Shown piece by piece: positions 20,601 to 27,682 of a stretch of 64,000 bases of DNA. The notes beneath the pieces are model-generated. The model had not been told where the DNA came from. It saw only the letters and a program-made list of their open reading frames with translations, and ran no database searches. This DNA is from Leishmania infantum JPCM5. Its lineage: Eukaryota; Euglenozoa; Kinetoplastea; Trypanosomatida; Trypanosomatidae. Position numbers and translations under genes: made by a program. Position 1 is the first letter of the stretch. The number at the start of each line of letters is the position of its first letter. The stretch is from assembly GCF_000002875.2 (NCBI RefSeq), contig NC_009411.2:186001-250000 (forward strand), given 5' to 3'.

Positions 20601-23600
20601 AGCGGAGCATGATGAAGGTTACTGACCCGGCCAACAGCGTCGCTGCTGTGCGGAAGGCAGAGAACATGCTGAAGGACCGCGCGTGCCAGCTGGCGGAGTT
20701 GGTGATGAAGGAAGATCTTGCCAACTTCCCTCCCAACTACCATGGCATCTGCACGAAGGATCTGAAGCCGCACTTCGATCGCCTCTTCAGTGAGGCAGCC
20801 GAGAAGCGTCGCGCCGGCATGCGCGACCGGACCATCACATTTAAGGAGAACCTTGAGCAAATCATGGACGACCGTCTGAACGAGCTTGCGCTGGAGCGGA
20901 AGGAAGGTGAGCTGTACTTCATTGACCCCAACCCAGAGGGTGTGCCGCTGCCAGAGCTGCCGCTGAGCACCGACAAGGCCTTCAATGACCTGCGGCAGGG
21001 GCGACAGGAGCTTAAGGAAAGCGACCCAATGGAAAACCGGAAGGCCATTGCTGGTCTAGAGGATGAGATGAACAGAAGAGCGGCGGAGCTTGCTCGCAGT
21101 GTGCTGAGTAGCGACTTGGACGGCTTGGACAAGCTTCCATTGGGTATTCCGCTGGACCTGTTGAAACCGCGCCAAGACGCCGAAGTGGTGCGGCTAATCG
21201 AAGAGCTGCGGCGGTCGAAGCGGCTGCCACAGCTGAAGCACAATGTCGCGGAGCTGCAGGCAAAGCTGAACGAGCGCGTACACGAGCTTGCCACGGCGGC
21301 GCTGGAAGAAGGGCGTGATGCATACCTCGACCCCCACCCTGAAGGGGTGCCGCGTGAGATACTGCCGCTGCGTACTGACGCCGTGTTCCAAAAGGAGGTG
21401 CAGCGGGCAATTCTGCGTCTGCAGGACCCCGCCAAGCACGCTGGTGCTATAGCGCATCTGGAGAGCGAGCTCAAGGCTTGCGTGAAAGAGTTGGCACTTG
21501 CGCAGAAGGAGGAGGACCTGCGCGGTCTGGATCAGCAACCCCACGACCTGCCGCTGACACTCCTGCAGCCGCACCAGGACGCCCAGCTCGGGAAGATGAT
21601 AGATGAGCTGCGCTGGCTGAAGGCGTCGGAAGGCGATCAGCACATTGCGGTAAAGGAGGTGCAGTCTCGCATGAACGACCGTTGCTACGCGATGGCAGAC
21701 AGTGCCATGAAGGGCGACCGCTGTTACCTGGATCCGAAGCCGGAGAAGGTGCCACTCAGGCGCCTGCCGCTCGACACGGATGCCGCCTTCCACGCTCTTG
21801 AGGTGGAGCGGGCAAAGCTGAAGCTGACAGACCCCAGGAAGAACGAGCACAAAATCGCCGGCTTGGAGGCTCAACTGAACAGCCGCGCAGCGGAGCTGGC
21901 CAGGGCTGTGAAGAAGGCAGATCTCAAGTCGGTGGAACAGACACCGCGCGGTATCCCGTTGGAGCTACTGAACCTGCATGAGGACCCCACGTTTAGTGCG
22001 TTGATTGCGGAGAAGGAGCAGCTGCCCGAGGGTCACAGCGCAGATTTGGCCGCCAGGCTGCTCAGCTCGATGAACGAATGCGCGATGAAGGCAGCCGACA
22101 AGCTTCTCCGTGGCGACCGCGGTTACCTCGATCAGGACCCGGAGGGTCTGCCTCTTGGGCATCTGCCTCTTGACACCGACACGGCCTTCCATGAGATGGA
22201 GGTGGAGCGGGCACTTTTGAAGGCGCGCGATCCTGTCAAGAACTCCTCCACCATAAAGGACCTCGAGGCCCAACTAAACAAACGCGCGCACGATCTGGCG
22301 AATGCGGCACTCGCGATGGATCGTGGCTACCTCAGCCCGAGGCCGGAAGGTGTGTCGATCGAGGAGCTGCCACTCTTCACGGACAGCAAGTTCCACTCGC
22401 TGGAGGTGGAGCGGGCGAAGTTGAAGATGTCCCGCGCGGATGGGCACGCGGAGCGCATGCAAGAGTTGGAGGGCCGCCTCAACAAACGCGCGGCGAGTCT
22501 GGCGAGGGAGCAACTCGAGGAGGACCTGAAAGGACTGGACCAGGAACCTGAGGGCTACCCGCTCAACTTTCTGCGGCCTCACAACGACGCGGTCTTTGCT
22601 GCGGAGGTGGTGTCGCTGCGGCGGGCAAAGAAGGAGCCGCTGGTAAGTGCGGCGAAGGTGCGCGACGCGCAAGAGGCTCTGAATGTACGCGCTCACGTGC
22701 TCGCGAGGGAGCGCATTGCGGCGGACCGCGCTCGGCTGGACCAGGAACCGGAGAATGTTCCGTTGTCACTGCTAACGCTTGAGGAAGATGCGCTGTTTGT
22801 GGCGATGGAAATGAAGCTCCGATCGCTGAAGGCTTCTGACAAGCAGAGCCCGAGGGCGATCGCCGAGGCGGAGGGGCGGATGAACGACCGCGTGCACGTG
22901 ATGGCAGCCAAGGTGAAGGCGGAGGGCCGCGACTTTCTTCGAAGCAAGTCGTTTGATATTCCGAAGGAGCTGCTGGCCCTGGACGCGGACAAGGCCTTTG
23001 TGGCCATGGAGAAAGAGCTTTGGAAGCAGAAGCAGCAGCCACATGCCCCTCGCTCCTCCAGCGCCGCCGCCGACTTGCGACGCAAGCTGCAGGCGCGGGC
23101 CGACGAGGTGGGTGAAGCGCAGCTGAAGAATGACCGTGACAAGTACCTCGACATGCAGCCCGAAGGTGTGGACCTGTGCGACATCCCGCTCGACACCGAC
23201 CATGCTTACCACGGAATGGAAGTCAAGCGGGCAATCCTGCTGGCCCAAGACGCGACCGGGACAAGGTCCGCAGTGGAGGAACTGGATAAGGAGCTGAATG
23301 CGCGCGCCCACGAGTTGGCGCACGAAATCGTCGTGGGCGATCGCGGCTACTTGCCTGAAGAGATGCACGGCATCCCTGTGGAGGAGCTGCCGCTGGACAC
23401 GGACAGGAAGTTCATGAAGCTGGAGCGGCAGCGCCGTGCGCACAAGCGCTCACCTGACATGAAGAAGGAAGTGGCGGCTGATGAGGAGGAGCTACGCAAT
23501 CACGCGCTGAAGTTGGCGGACGAGGTGATTGCGATGGATTTGGAGCCCATCAAGGCGTCCTACCGCGGCATCGCGAAGGAGGAGCTTAACCTGCACGCTG

Positions 23601-26600
23601 ACGTGGCGTTTCGCGAGCTCGCGAAGAAGCGCCGCCGGCATCGTGGTAAGGGGCGAGTCGAGGCGGCGGAGGTGGCCGCCATCGAGGACGAAATGGACCG
23701 CCGCGCCTGTGAGATTGCCGATGACTTGATCACAGCCGAGCGTGCTTTCCTCGACCCCCAGCCGGAGGGCATGTACATTAACGAAGTTCCGCTCGATGAC
23801 GACCCGACATTCCAGAAGCTGGAACAGGAGTACCGCCGGCGCCGCAGGGACCCACGCTCGGCGAAGCAGAATGGAGATGTGCTTCGCGAGCTCACCGAGG
23901 CGATGAACCGGCGCTCCCACACCCTCGCTCGGGCCGCCTTTGCAAAGACCCGCGGCTTCATGGAGCAGGAGCAGGAGGGCATCCCGTTGGCGGAGCTCGG
24001 CCTGGACGAGGATCCAGAGTTCAAGGAGGCGGAAATCGCGCGGTACCGCATGAACCACAGCGCCTCTCCCAACGCGGCCACGGTGGCCGAGATGGAATTG
24101 CGCATGAACGAAAGAGCGAGGGAGCTTGCGTGGGCAACACTGGCTGCCGACCGCGTCTTTCTGGACCCCATGCCGGAAGGCGTGCTGCTGGGGGAGCTGC
24201 CGCTGGACTCGGACAAGGAGTTCGGCGACCTTGCAAGAGAGCGGCGCCGTCGCAAGAAAACGCTGAAGGGAGGCATAGGTGAGGCCGAAGTCAGGGCTAT
24301 CGAGGAGAAGATGAACGCTCGTTCGCACGAGCTGGCCAAGGAGTTTCTAGAGGCGGAGCGGGCCTTTCTGTCACGCGAACCGGAAGGTGTGCCGCTGGCT
24401 CATTTGCCCCTCAACGCCGACTCACTGTTCCGCGCAATGGAGGACGAGCGACTGCAGCTAAAACGCGAGCCTCTCGGCAACGCCGCGATTATAGCGGCAA
24501 AGGAGACGGATTTGGAGGATAGAGCACACGTGATTGCCAAGGATCTGCTTCGCAAAGAGCGCGCGTTTCTCGATCAGGAGCCGCTTGGCGTGCCGCTGGA
24601 GGAGCTGCCTCTGAATCACGACGAGATCCTCAACCCTATCGAGCGCAAGCGCCGTGCACTGCGGAGGCATCCCAAACGCAACCACGAGGCCATTCGCGCC
24701 TGCGAAGAGCAGATGGCGGACCGCGTTGGGCAGATTGCGGAGGATTTTGTACAGAAGGAGCGGGCGTTTCTGGATCAGAACCCGGAGGGGGTCCCGCTGC
24801 GTTACCTGCCCCTCAACACAGATCGCGAGTTCCATGAGAGGGAGCTGCAGCGCCGTAAGCTGCGCCTGCGCCGCGAAAAGAACCGCAGCGAGCTTGCCGA
24901 CACGGAGCGGAAGATGAACGAGCGTGTGCACGTGCTCGCCAAGGATCTGGTCCTCAAGGGTCGCGCCTTCCTGCACTCGGAGCCGTGCGGCGTGCCTATC
25001 GCAGATGTTCCGTTAAACGAAGACGAGGACTTCCGCAAGATGGAGGAGCAGCGTCGTGCCCTTAAAGAGGCGGGCCGCAGCGCCGCTTGCGTGAAGACGA
25101 TCGAGGAAAAGCTGAACAATCGCGCCGAGGAACTGGCGCAAGGGTTGCTGGACGACGAGCGAGCCTTCATGGACTGCGCTCCGCTCGGCATTCCACTGCA
25201 CGACCTGCCGCTCAACACGGACCGTCGAATGCGCGAAATTGAGCGAACGCGGCGGCATCTTCGTAAGTTTGATCCGGAAGGTGGTGCGGTCGATATTGCA
25301 GTGCTGGAGACGGGCATGAACGCTCGCGCGTACGAGTTGGCCGATCAGCTGCTGAGCAGCGACCGGGACTACCTGCAACCGGAGCCGTGTGGCGTGCCGC
25401 TAGCGGATCTCCCGCTGCACACGGATCGCATCTTCCACGAAAAGGAACTGGCGCGCTTCCGTGCGAAGAAGAAAGGTCAGACAGACCTGTTTCAGATGGA
25501 GGATGAACTGAACGAGCGGGCCATGGAGCTGGCGGCGGAATTCATTCAGACGGAGCGCGCGTACCTCGACCAGGAGCCGGAGGGCATTCCACTTGAACGG
25601 CTGCCGTTGGATACGGACCCGATCTTTCACAACATTGAGCTGGAGCGGCGGCGTCTGAAGCGTAGCGGCGAGAACTCGCCCCAGGTGCTGGAGCTGGAGC
25701 GCCTGCTGAACCGTCGCGCGCATGAGCTGTCGATGGAGCTTCGAGGGTGGCAGGACCCGGAGTTCCACGCGGCCAATGAGCACGTGGCGGAGCAGTGGGT
25801 GCGCGTGTGCGATCTGTACCCCGAGGGCCGCTACGAGGACTTCGTGCCGGCAGCCCTGGCGCCGGGTGACGTCGTGTCCGCGCCGCAGGACATGAGCTAC
25901 CTTGTCCCGTTCATTGCCGCTCTGGCGCAGCACCCGGTGCTGCTGCGGCGTCTCATAGTTACGAAGGAGGCCCCAGTCAACGCACCTTACACGTTCATCT
26001 TCTTCGATCCCCACGGCAATCCTGTATACGTAGATGTCGACGACCGCGTGCCGTGCGACGACAATCGGGAGCCGAAGTTCGCGCAGTCGCCATACAACCT
26101 ATGGTACCCGCTGTTGCTGGAGAAAGCGTACGCCAAGTTCGTCGGCGGCTACGACCAGCTCATCAACTGTACCTCTCTGGAGACGCTGCGTGACCTTACG
26201 GGTCGCCCTGTGACGCACACCCCTTTCAAACGGAAGCTGGCGGAGGCTGGCAACCTCGACAACTATATGACCGTGGACTTCTGGCTAGGCGTGAAAGAGG
26301 GCATGGCGCGCGGTGACGTGGTCGTATGCTCGTCAAACGCTGAGGTACCGAATGGCATTCATCCCTGCTGCAGCTACGCGCTCGTCGACGTGGTCATCAC
26401 GCTGGAGGGCTCCGTGAACCCGTCCGACATTGTCATCAAGCTGGAGAACTCGTACCGCAATGGTGAGCCGGTCTACACCGGTCCACTCTGCCACACGGAC
26501 GTGAACTGGAGCCTGGCGCTGCAGCGCGTGTGCCAGTACGACCCGGAGAGGGACGACGTGCTCTACCTGCCCCTGCCCACGTTTGTGCGCAACTTCTCGA

Positions 26601-27682
26601 GCATGCAGACGTGCCACATCAACTGCGGCGACCGGCTCACGGTGGCGGGCATGTGGAACGATCGCACAAGCGGCGGCAACGCCAACTTCACGACCTTCCG
26701 CAACAACCCCATCTTCATTCTTCAGAACAACAGCTCTCGTCCGGCGACCGTTCTAGCAGAGCTTCGCCACGCGGCGCCACAGTTCGTCGATCCTGAAGGA
26801 CGCAGTCACTACCCACAGTCGGGTATTGCCCTCATGGAGCCGACGTCTTCGACAGCCCCGCTGACGCCCTTGATCACAAACAGCACGGCCCGCTTCCTGC
26901 ATAAGAGCATCATGCTCGACTCGCGTGAGGTGTGTAGCGTGATGGAGGTGCCTGCACACAGCACGTGTCTTTTCATTCCCTACACAGCCAACCCAGGCCA
27001 GCACGGCGCCTTCTACGTCTCTGTCTACCCAGGATCGGCGAAGGTCGCGCTCACCCCGCTTCACTACTGCGGACTCTCGCGAGAGCCAAAGAGCGCCGCT
27101 GTGACGCTGACACCCGGTGCAGAGGGGCAGCGAGTGGACTTCACGATCAGCAGCCCTTGCGATGTGCATGTGCTGCTGCGCCAGGAGAAGATGACAGACC
27201 GAATGGCCGCGATCAAGGGCGATGCTATTGCCGAAGACGACGTGGTGATGGTGGCGTTCAGCGACCAGGCAATGAAGCTTACCTCCTCTGGCGATCCGAC
27301 AAACGCGCGCGAGCACTCGCTTGTGTTCAGGGCAGAGAAGCCGGGCTACTATTCGCTTCTCCTCACATCCCCTAATGAACCTTTCTCTGGCGACAACCCG
27401 TGCACCGTGAGCATCTTCACCCCGAAGCGGGTAATGGTACGTTTTGTTGCGCCTCCTGCCGGGGCACGGCAGCTGCAACACACCCGCTTCCCGAAACTGC
27501 CACAAAAGCTCGCTGCGGCTTTGGGTGGTAACAACCCGCGTCAGTCGCGAGGGGCCTCCACGGCGTGTCAGTCGCAGCAGCGGCAGCATGATGAGAGGCT
27601 GCCACCACTGCGCAAAAACGGTGCCAGTACCCTGAGTTCCGGTTCCGTCTCGCGCGGCGACAGGTTTACTTGCAGTTTTTAA
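14651..27682 (+). CDS. Giant calpain-like protein: three calpain modules and 37 GM6-like repeats
   Basis: This 4343-residue protein (roughly 490 kDa) is open from an ATG shortly after a probable splice acceptor. Module 1 (catalytic-like ~27-300, domain-III-like to ~600) keeps the nucleophile Cys64 in a QG-x4-C context and Asn247, but the His position is Gln222. An acidic linker (~600-640) leads to module 2 (~643-1205) with Cys681 and Asn863; Arg838 takes the His position with His839 next to it. Residues ~1217-3697 are 37 units of a ~67-residue charged helical repeat. Module 3 (~3699-4290) has Ser3749 for Cys and Cys3907 for His, with Asn3933 kept, and a basic Ser-rich tail follows. The residue assignments are my alignment by eye. 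There is no Met-Gly acylation signal. By resemblance to T. brucei ClpGM6 it is probably a cytoskeletal or flagellar-attachment scaffold; activity of modules 1 and 2 is uncertain. Confidence 0.93.
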   Translation: MSSLFTEVPDSNTLFKDTEFIASNQDVADQWVSIRDLYPSGVNQPLLPEVFSREQFGQGNHYECFMLSALATLIRFPDVIRNCFVTKKVRQDGRYTFQFFRGQEWVKVEIDDTIPLEDDAVLYARSPTEHWWPLLLEKAYAKFYTGYDHLEGCTLQETFHDLTGNPVLNIPMDAKLAKAAGVNTKDGPYWLLMGECLLRGDHVLSALTKDAELESIGMQSEQQYAILGIFSLTGSSALDDIVIHLHNPFEDDEYEYSGPLNKNDSKWTAKLRQQYPVDDRYSIFIPLKLFLKSVNSIQHCFMRTIDAVSQTYSAAWKSESAGGNPTSVLWRKNPLFLVRNSGPAEVKIVTMIQQEDQRRFSDPDSDTTYAQCGVVVTRFTYQHPIPTFYVTGNSHKTIFKGLFLNSRDVSNVFTIPGHSMCYLVPCTMQKGVEASFQLSLYHLKDQDYSQLSVEQLTIPGMNWAGPATKDIELCQKKKDRADFYVDEGTDIHILTHQTKPYVSKSGGDAMTEDYMGMYLYDDTDRKIAGVHAATNFREISIIHRLPRSGRYAISITCPRAKGEVPAYITIVGSHASNVRIVDPPEDATMFDDEDIIDEGEDAALVHNPIDYVPVVFDVAHHDEQAESDSPFEDKRFYVDNRGATSEPWVHIGDLYPEGKTRPLLPNELSRDQFGQGDHYDCSTLTAFAALLEHHPDVIRNCFISKNPRKDGRYTFQFHRYGQWIKVEIDDRIPMVKGDTVFCRSPTHHWWPLLLEKAYAKFYTLYQNLENLSQEEVFHDYTGRPCISVSTDPAQAKVNMSYFDEAPYWKELASKLPDLCTTALASGREAEQYGLLKGRHYAVLDIVSIADGERVSDMLVKMYNPYEDSPYTGPMNAKDDAWTSELQSRFRPGDDSHAFYIPADNFVTAFSAMQMGYVGGLAEPSRHFNSEWGQDTNGGDTSLISWRKNPLFIFSNPTNDVVQLVAMLRQPDQRHLLHTMPNQELVYPMKGLSVAQANPSAAGIPTYLVTLDNHRLIHHEKPLAVREVTNVLTIPPQSVCYVAGHCNNRAVSKFLLSYWFMRGEDGEKLRIERYRPKVAQHQPAIAHVDLGNRASERVDFLIDTPTEVHAVLRQEKAFESPQGGDVIAQDYVGVYLYDLQNNCIKGLPSAMNYREVSLVTHLAKPGHYVFFITCPHSSGDVPCRVEIAADEDAHVRITETPQNAAALSALDMAFLDAHPESIPLSELPIDRDLPFQDDLAALERLLSDPSASAEEIQRLKDCLNERAHALAKAILASERPIYLISHDLHALNPLLDDDQAYMDAERERYYLKQDLRNHYKLPAQEAKLRSIADSIADELLHVDLSFIEARPEGIPRDAIPMISDKAFAEMTTDLLRLRRRPEPNPSAIRDAEHRLNERAKELARAMHDTERTYLDQQPQLVPLELLPLNTDESFCAEEDELRQLLQSSPSAQQTIAALQAKLNNHAHELARQLKDGERGKLLAASYEGIPTSELPLDTDAAFHEMEVERLRRVRTCADADADAEVARLEDEMRNRARDLAVSKKASERVMLRSMETPLTSGQLDALLDKDAETADMERRLRELRKKPDKNAAAIKALEEEVQKRAQELADGHLAEERSKCLAAEYGGRTMGALPLCDDAAYRDAEAAYMKMLESDHADAAALQRLIDTMNERAAGIAHDMNVADRAKYLPKALRGVPLRALPLDDDDEFRRLEHERARAAGTPGHKAEVEALEAQLLARADELARARLAGDRAYLAPEPAGIPLELVPLDEDAEFCAKEAQRAELKENGKADRSGIALRETELNARAVEVAQQLKDGERGKLLAASYEGIPTSELPLDTDAAFHEMEVEWLRLKVMDRQPNGATKSSLHAALNRRAADLARSLRVADLSSVEAAPLGLSKELLDLHNDSVCAVLIKEVRQLRQNAVGNTAVLREKESALNDRAFEVARRLLSGDRLSYLGPKPLSILLEHIPLDEDDVFHALEVERSMMKVTDPANSVAAVRKAENMLKDRACQLAELVMKEDLANFPPNYHGICTKDLKPHFDRLFSEAAEKRRAGMRDRTITFKENLEQIMDDRLNELALERKEGELYFIDPNPEGVPLPELPLSTDKAFNDLRQGRQELKESDPMENRKAIAGLEDEMNRRAAELARSVLSSDLDGLDKLPLGIPLDLLKPRQDAEVVRLIEELRRSKRLPQLKHNVAELQAKLNERVHELATAALEEGRDAYLDPHPEGVPREILPLRTDAVFQKEVQRAILRLQDPAKHAGAIAHLESELKACVKELALAQKEEDLRGLDQQPHDLPLTLLQPHQDAQLGKMIDELRWLKASEGDQHIAVKEVQSRMNDRCYAMADSAMKGDRCYLDPKPEKVPLRRLPLDTDAAFHALEVERAKLKLTDPRKNEHKIAGLEAQLNSRAAELARAVKKADLKSVEQTPRGIPLELLNLHEDPTFSALIAEKEQLPEGHSADLAARLLSSMNECAMKAADKLLRGDRGYLDQDPEGLPLGHLPLDTDTAFHEMEVERALLKARDPVKNSSTIKDLEAQLNKRAHDLANAALAMDRGYLSPRPEGVSIEELPLFTDSKFHSLEVERAKLKMSRADGHAERMQELEGRLNKRAASLAREQLEEDLKGLDQEPEGYPLNFLRPHNDAVFAAEVVSLRRAKKEPLVSAAKVRDAQEALNVRAHVLARERIAADRARLDQEPENVPLSLLTLEEDALFVAMEMKLRSLKASDKQSPRAIAEAEGRMNDRVHVMAAKVKAEGRDFLRSKSFDIPKELLALDADKAFVAMEKELWKQKQQPHAPRSSSAAADLRRKLQARADEVGEAQLKNDRDKYLDMQPEGVDLCDIPLDTDHAYHGMEVKRAILLAQDATGTRSAVEELDKELNARAHELAHEIVVGDRGYLPEEMHGIPVEELPLDTDRKFMKLERQRRAHKRSPDMKKEVAADEEELRNHALKLADEVIAMDLEPIKASYRGIAKEELNLHADVAFRELAKKRRRHRGKGRVEAAEVAAIEDEMDRRACEIADDLITAERAFLDPQPEGMYINEVPLDDDPTFQKLEQEYRRRRRDPRSAKQNGDVLRELTEAMNRRSHTLARAAFAKTRGFMEQEQEGIPLAELGLDEDPEFKEAEIARYRMNHSASPNAATVAEMELRMNERARELAWATLAADRVFLDPMPEGVLLGELPLDSDKEFGDLARERRRRKKTLKGGIGEAEVRAIEEKMNARSHELAKEFLEAERAFLSREPEGVPLAHLPLNADSLFRAMEDERLQLKREPLGNAAIIAAKETDLEDRAHVIAKDLLRKERAFLDQEPLGVPLEELPLNHDEILNPIERKRRALRRHPKRNHEAIRACEEQMADRVGQIAEDFVQKERAFLDQNPEGVPLRYLPLNTDREFHERELQRRKLRLRREKNRSELADTERKMNERVHVLAKDLVLKGRAFLHSEPCGVPIADVPLNEDEDFRKMEEQRRALKEAGRSAACVKTIEEKLNNRAEELAQGLLDDERAFMDCAPLGIPLHDLPLNTDRRMREIERTRRHLRKFDPEGGAVDIAVLETGMNARAYELADQLLSSDRDYLQPEPCGVPLADLPLHTDRIFHEKELARFRAKKKGQTDLFQMEDELNERAMELAAEFIQTERAYLDQEPEGIPLERLPLDTDPIFHNIELERRRLKRSGENSPQVLELERLLNRRAHELSMELRGWQDPEFHAANEHVAEQWVRVCDLYPEGRYEDFVPAALAPGDVVSAPQDMSYLVPFIAALAQHPVLLRRLIVTKEAPVNAPYTFIFFDPHGNPVYVDVDDRVPCDDNREPKFAQSPYNLWYPLLLEKAYAKFVGGYDQLINCTSLETLRDLTGRPVTHTPFKRKLAEAGNLDNYMTVDFWLGVKEGMARGDVVVCSSNAEVPNGIHPCCSYALVDVVITLEGSVNPSDIVIKLENSYRNGEPVYTGPLCHTDVNWSLALQRVCQYDPERDDVLYLPLPTFVRNFSSMQTCHINCGDRLTVAGMWNDRTSGGNANFTTFRNNPIFILQNNSSRPATVLAELRHAAPQFVDPEGRSHYPQSGIALMEPTSSTAPLTPLITNSTARFLHKSIMLDSREVCSVMEVPAHSTCLFIPYTANPGQHGAFYVSVYPGSAKVALTPLHYCGLSREPKSAAVTLTPGAEGQRVDFTISSPCDVHVLLRQEKMTDRMAAIKGDAIAEDDVVMVAFSDQAMKLTSSGDPTNAREHSLVFRAEKPGYYSLLLTSPNEPFSGDNPCTVSIFTPKRVMVRFVAPPAGARQLQHTRFPKLPQKLAAALGGNNPRQSRGASTACQSQQRQHDERLPPLRKNGASTLSSGSVSRGDRFTCSF
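19060..19170 (+). repeat. Perfect 111-bp direct repeat, copy 1
   Basis: Identical over 111 bases to 20083-20193, with mismatches immediately outside both ends. Copies are offset by exactly 1023 bases (341 codons), so frame is preserved. It encodes the junction of repeat units 4 and 5 (QLKDGERGK... to ...MEVE). Neighbouring units are much more diverged at DNA level. Confidence 0.95.
20083..20193 (+). repeat. Perfect 111-bp direct repeat, copy 2
   Basis: Second copy of 19060-19170. It encodes the junction of repeat units 9 and 10. The complete identity suggests recent gene conversion or a recent duplication within the array, or an assembly artefact. Confidence 0.95.

Larger units (their letters stand above)
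18298..25740 (+). repeat. Tandem ~201-bp (67-aa) repeats, 37 units
   Basis: I counted 37 in-frame units by their (P/S)xG(I/V)PxxxLPLxxDxxF start motif; 2480 residues divided by 67 also gives 37. Units are diverged. Units 11 to 20 alternate between two types: one with DLxxLDxxP and LxxH(x)D motifs, one with DRxYLDPxPEGVP and LPLDTD. Occasional units of the first type recur at about 22 and 27. The last eight units match, in order, the eight units of the upstream paralogue. Confidence 0.88.

Noticed and set aside
18298..25740. CRISPR-like or satellite array
   Set aside because: The ~201-bp period is an in-frame protein repeat with diverged DNA, in a eukaryotic gene. Not a CRISPR array.
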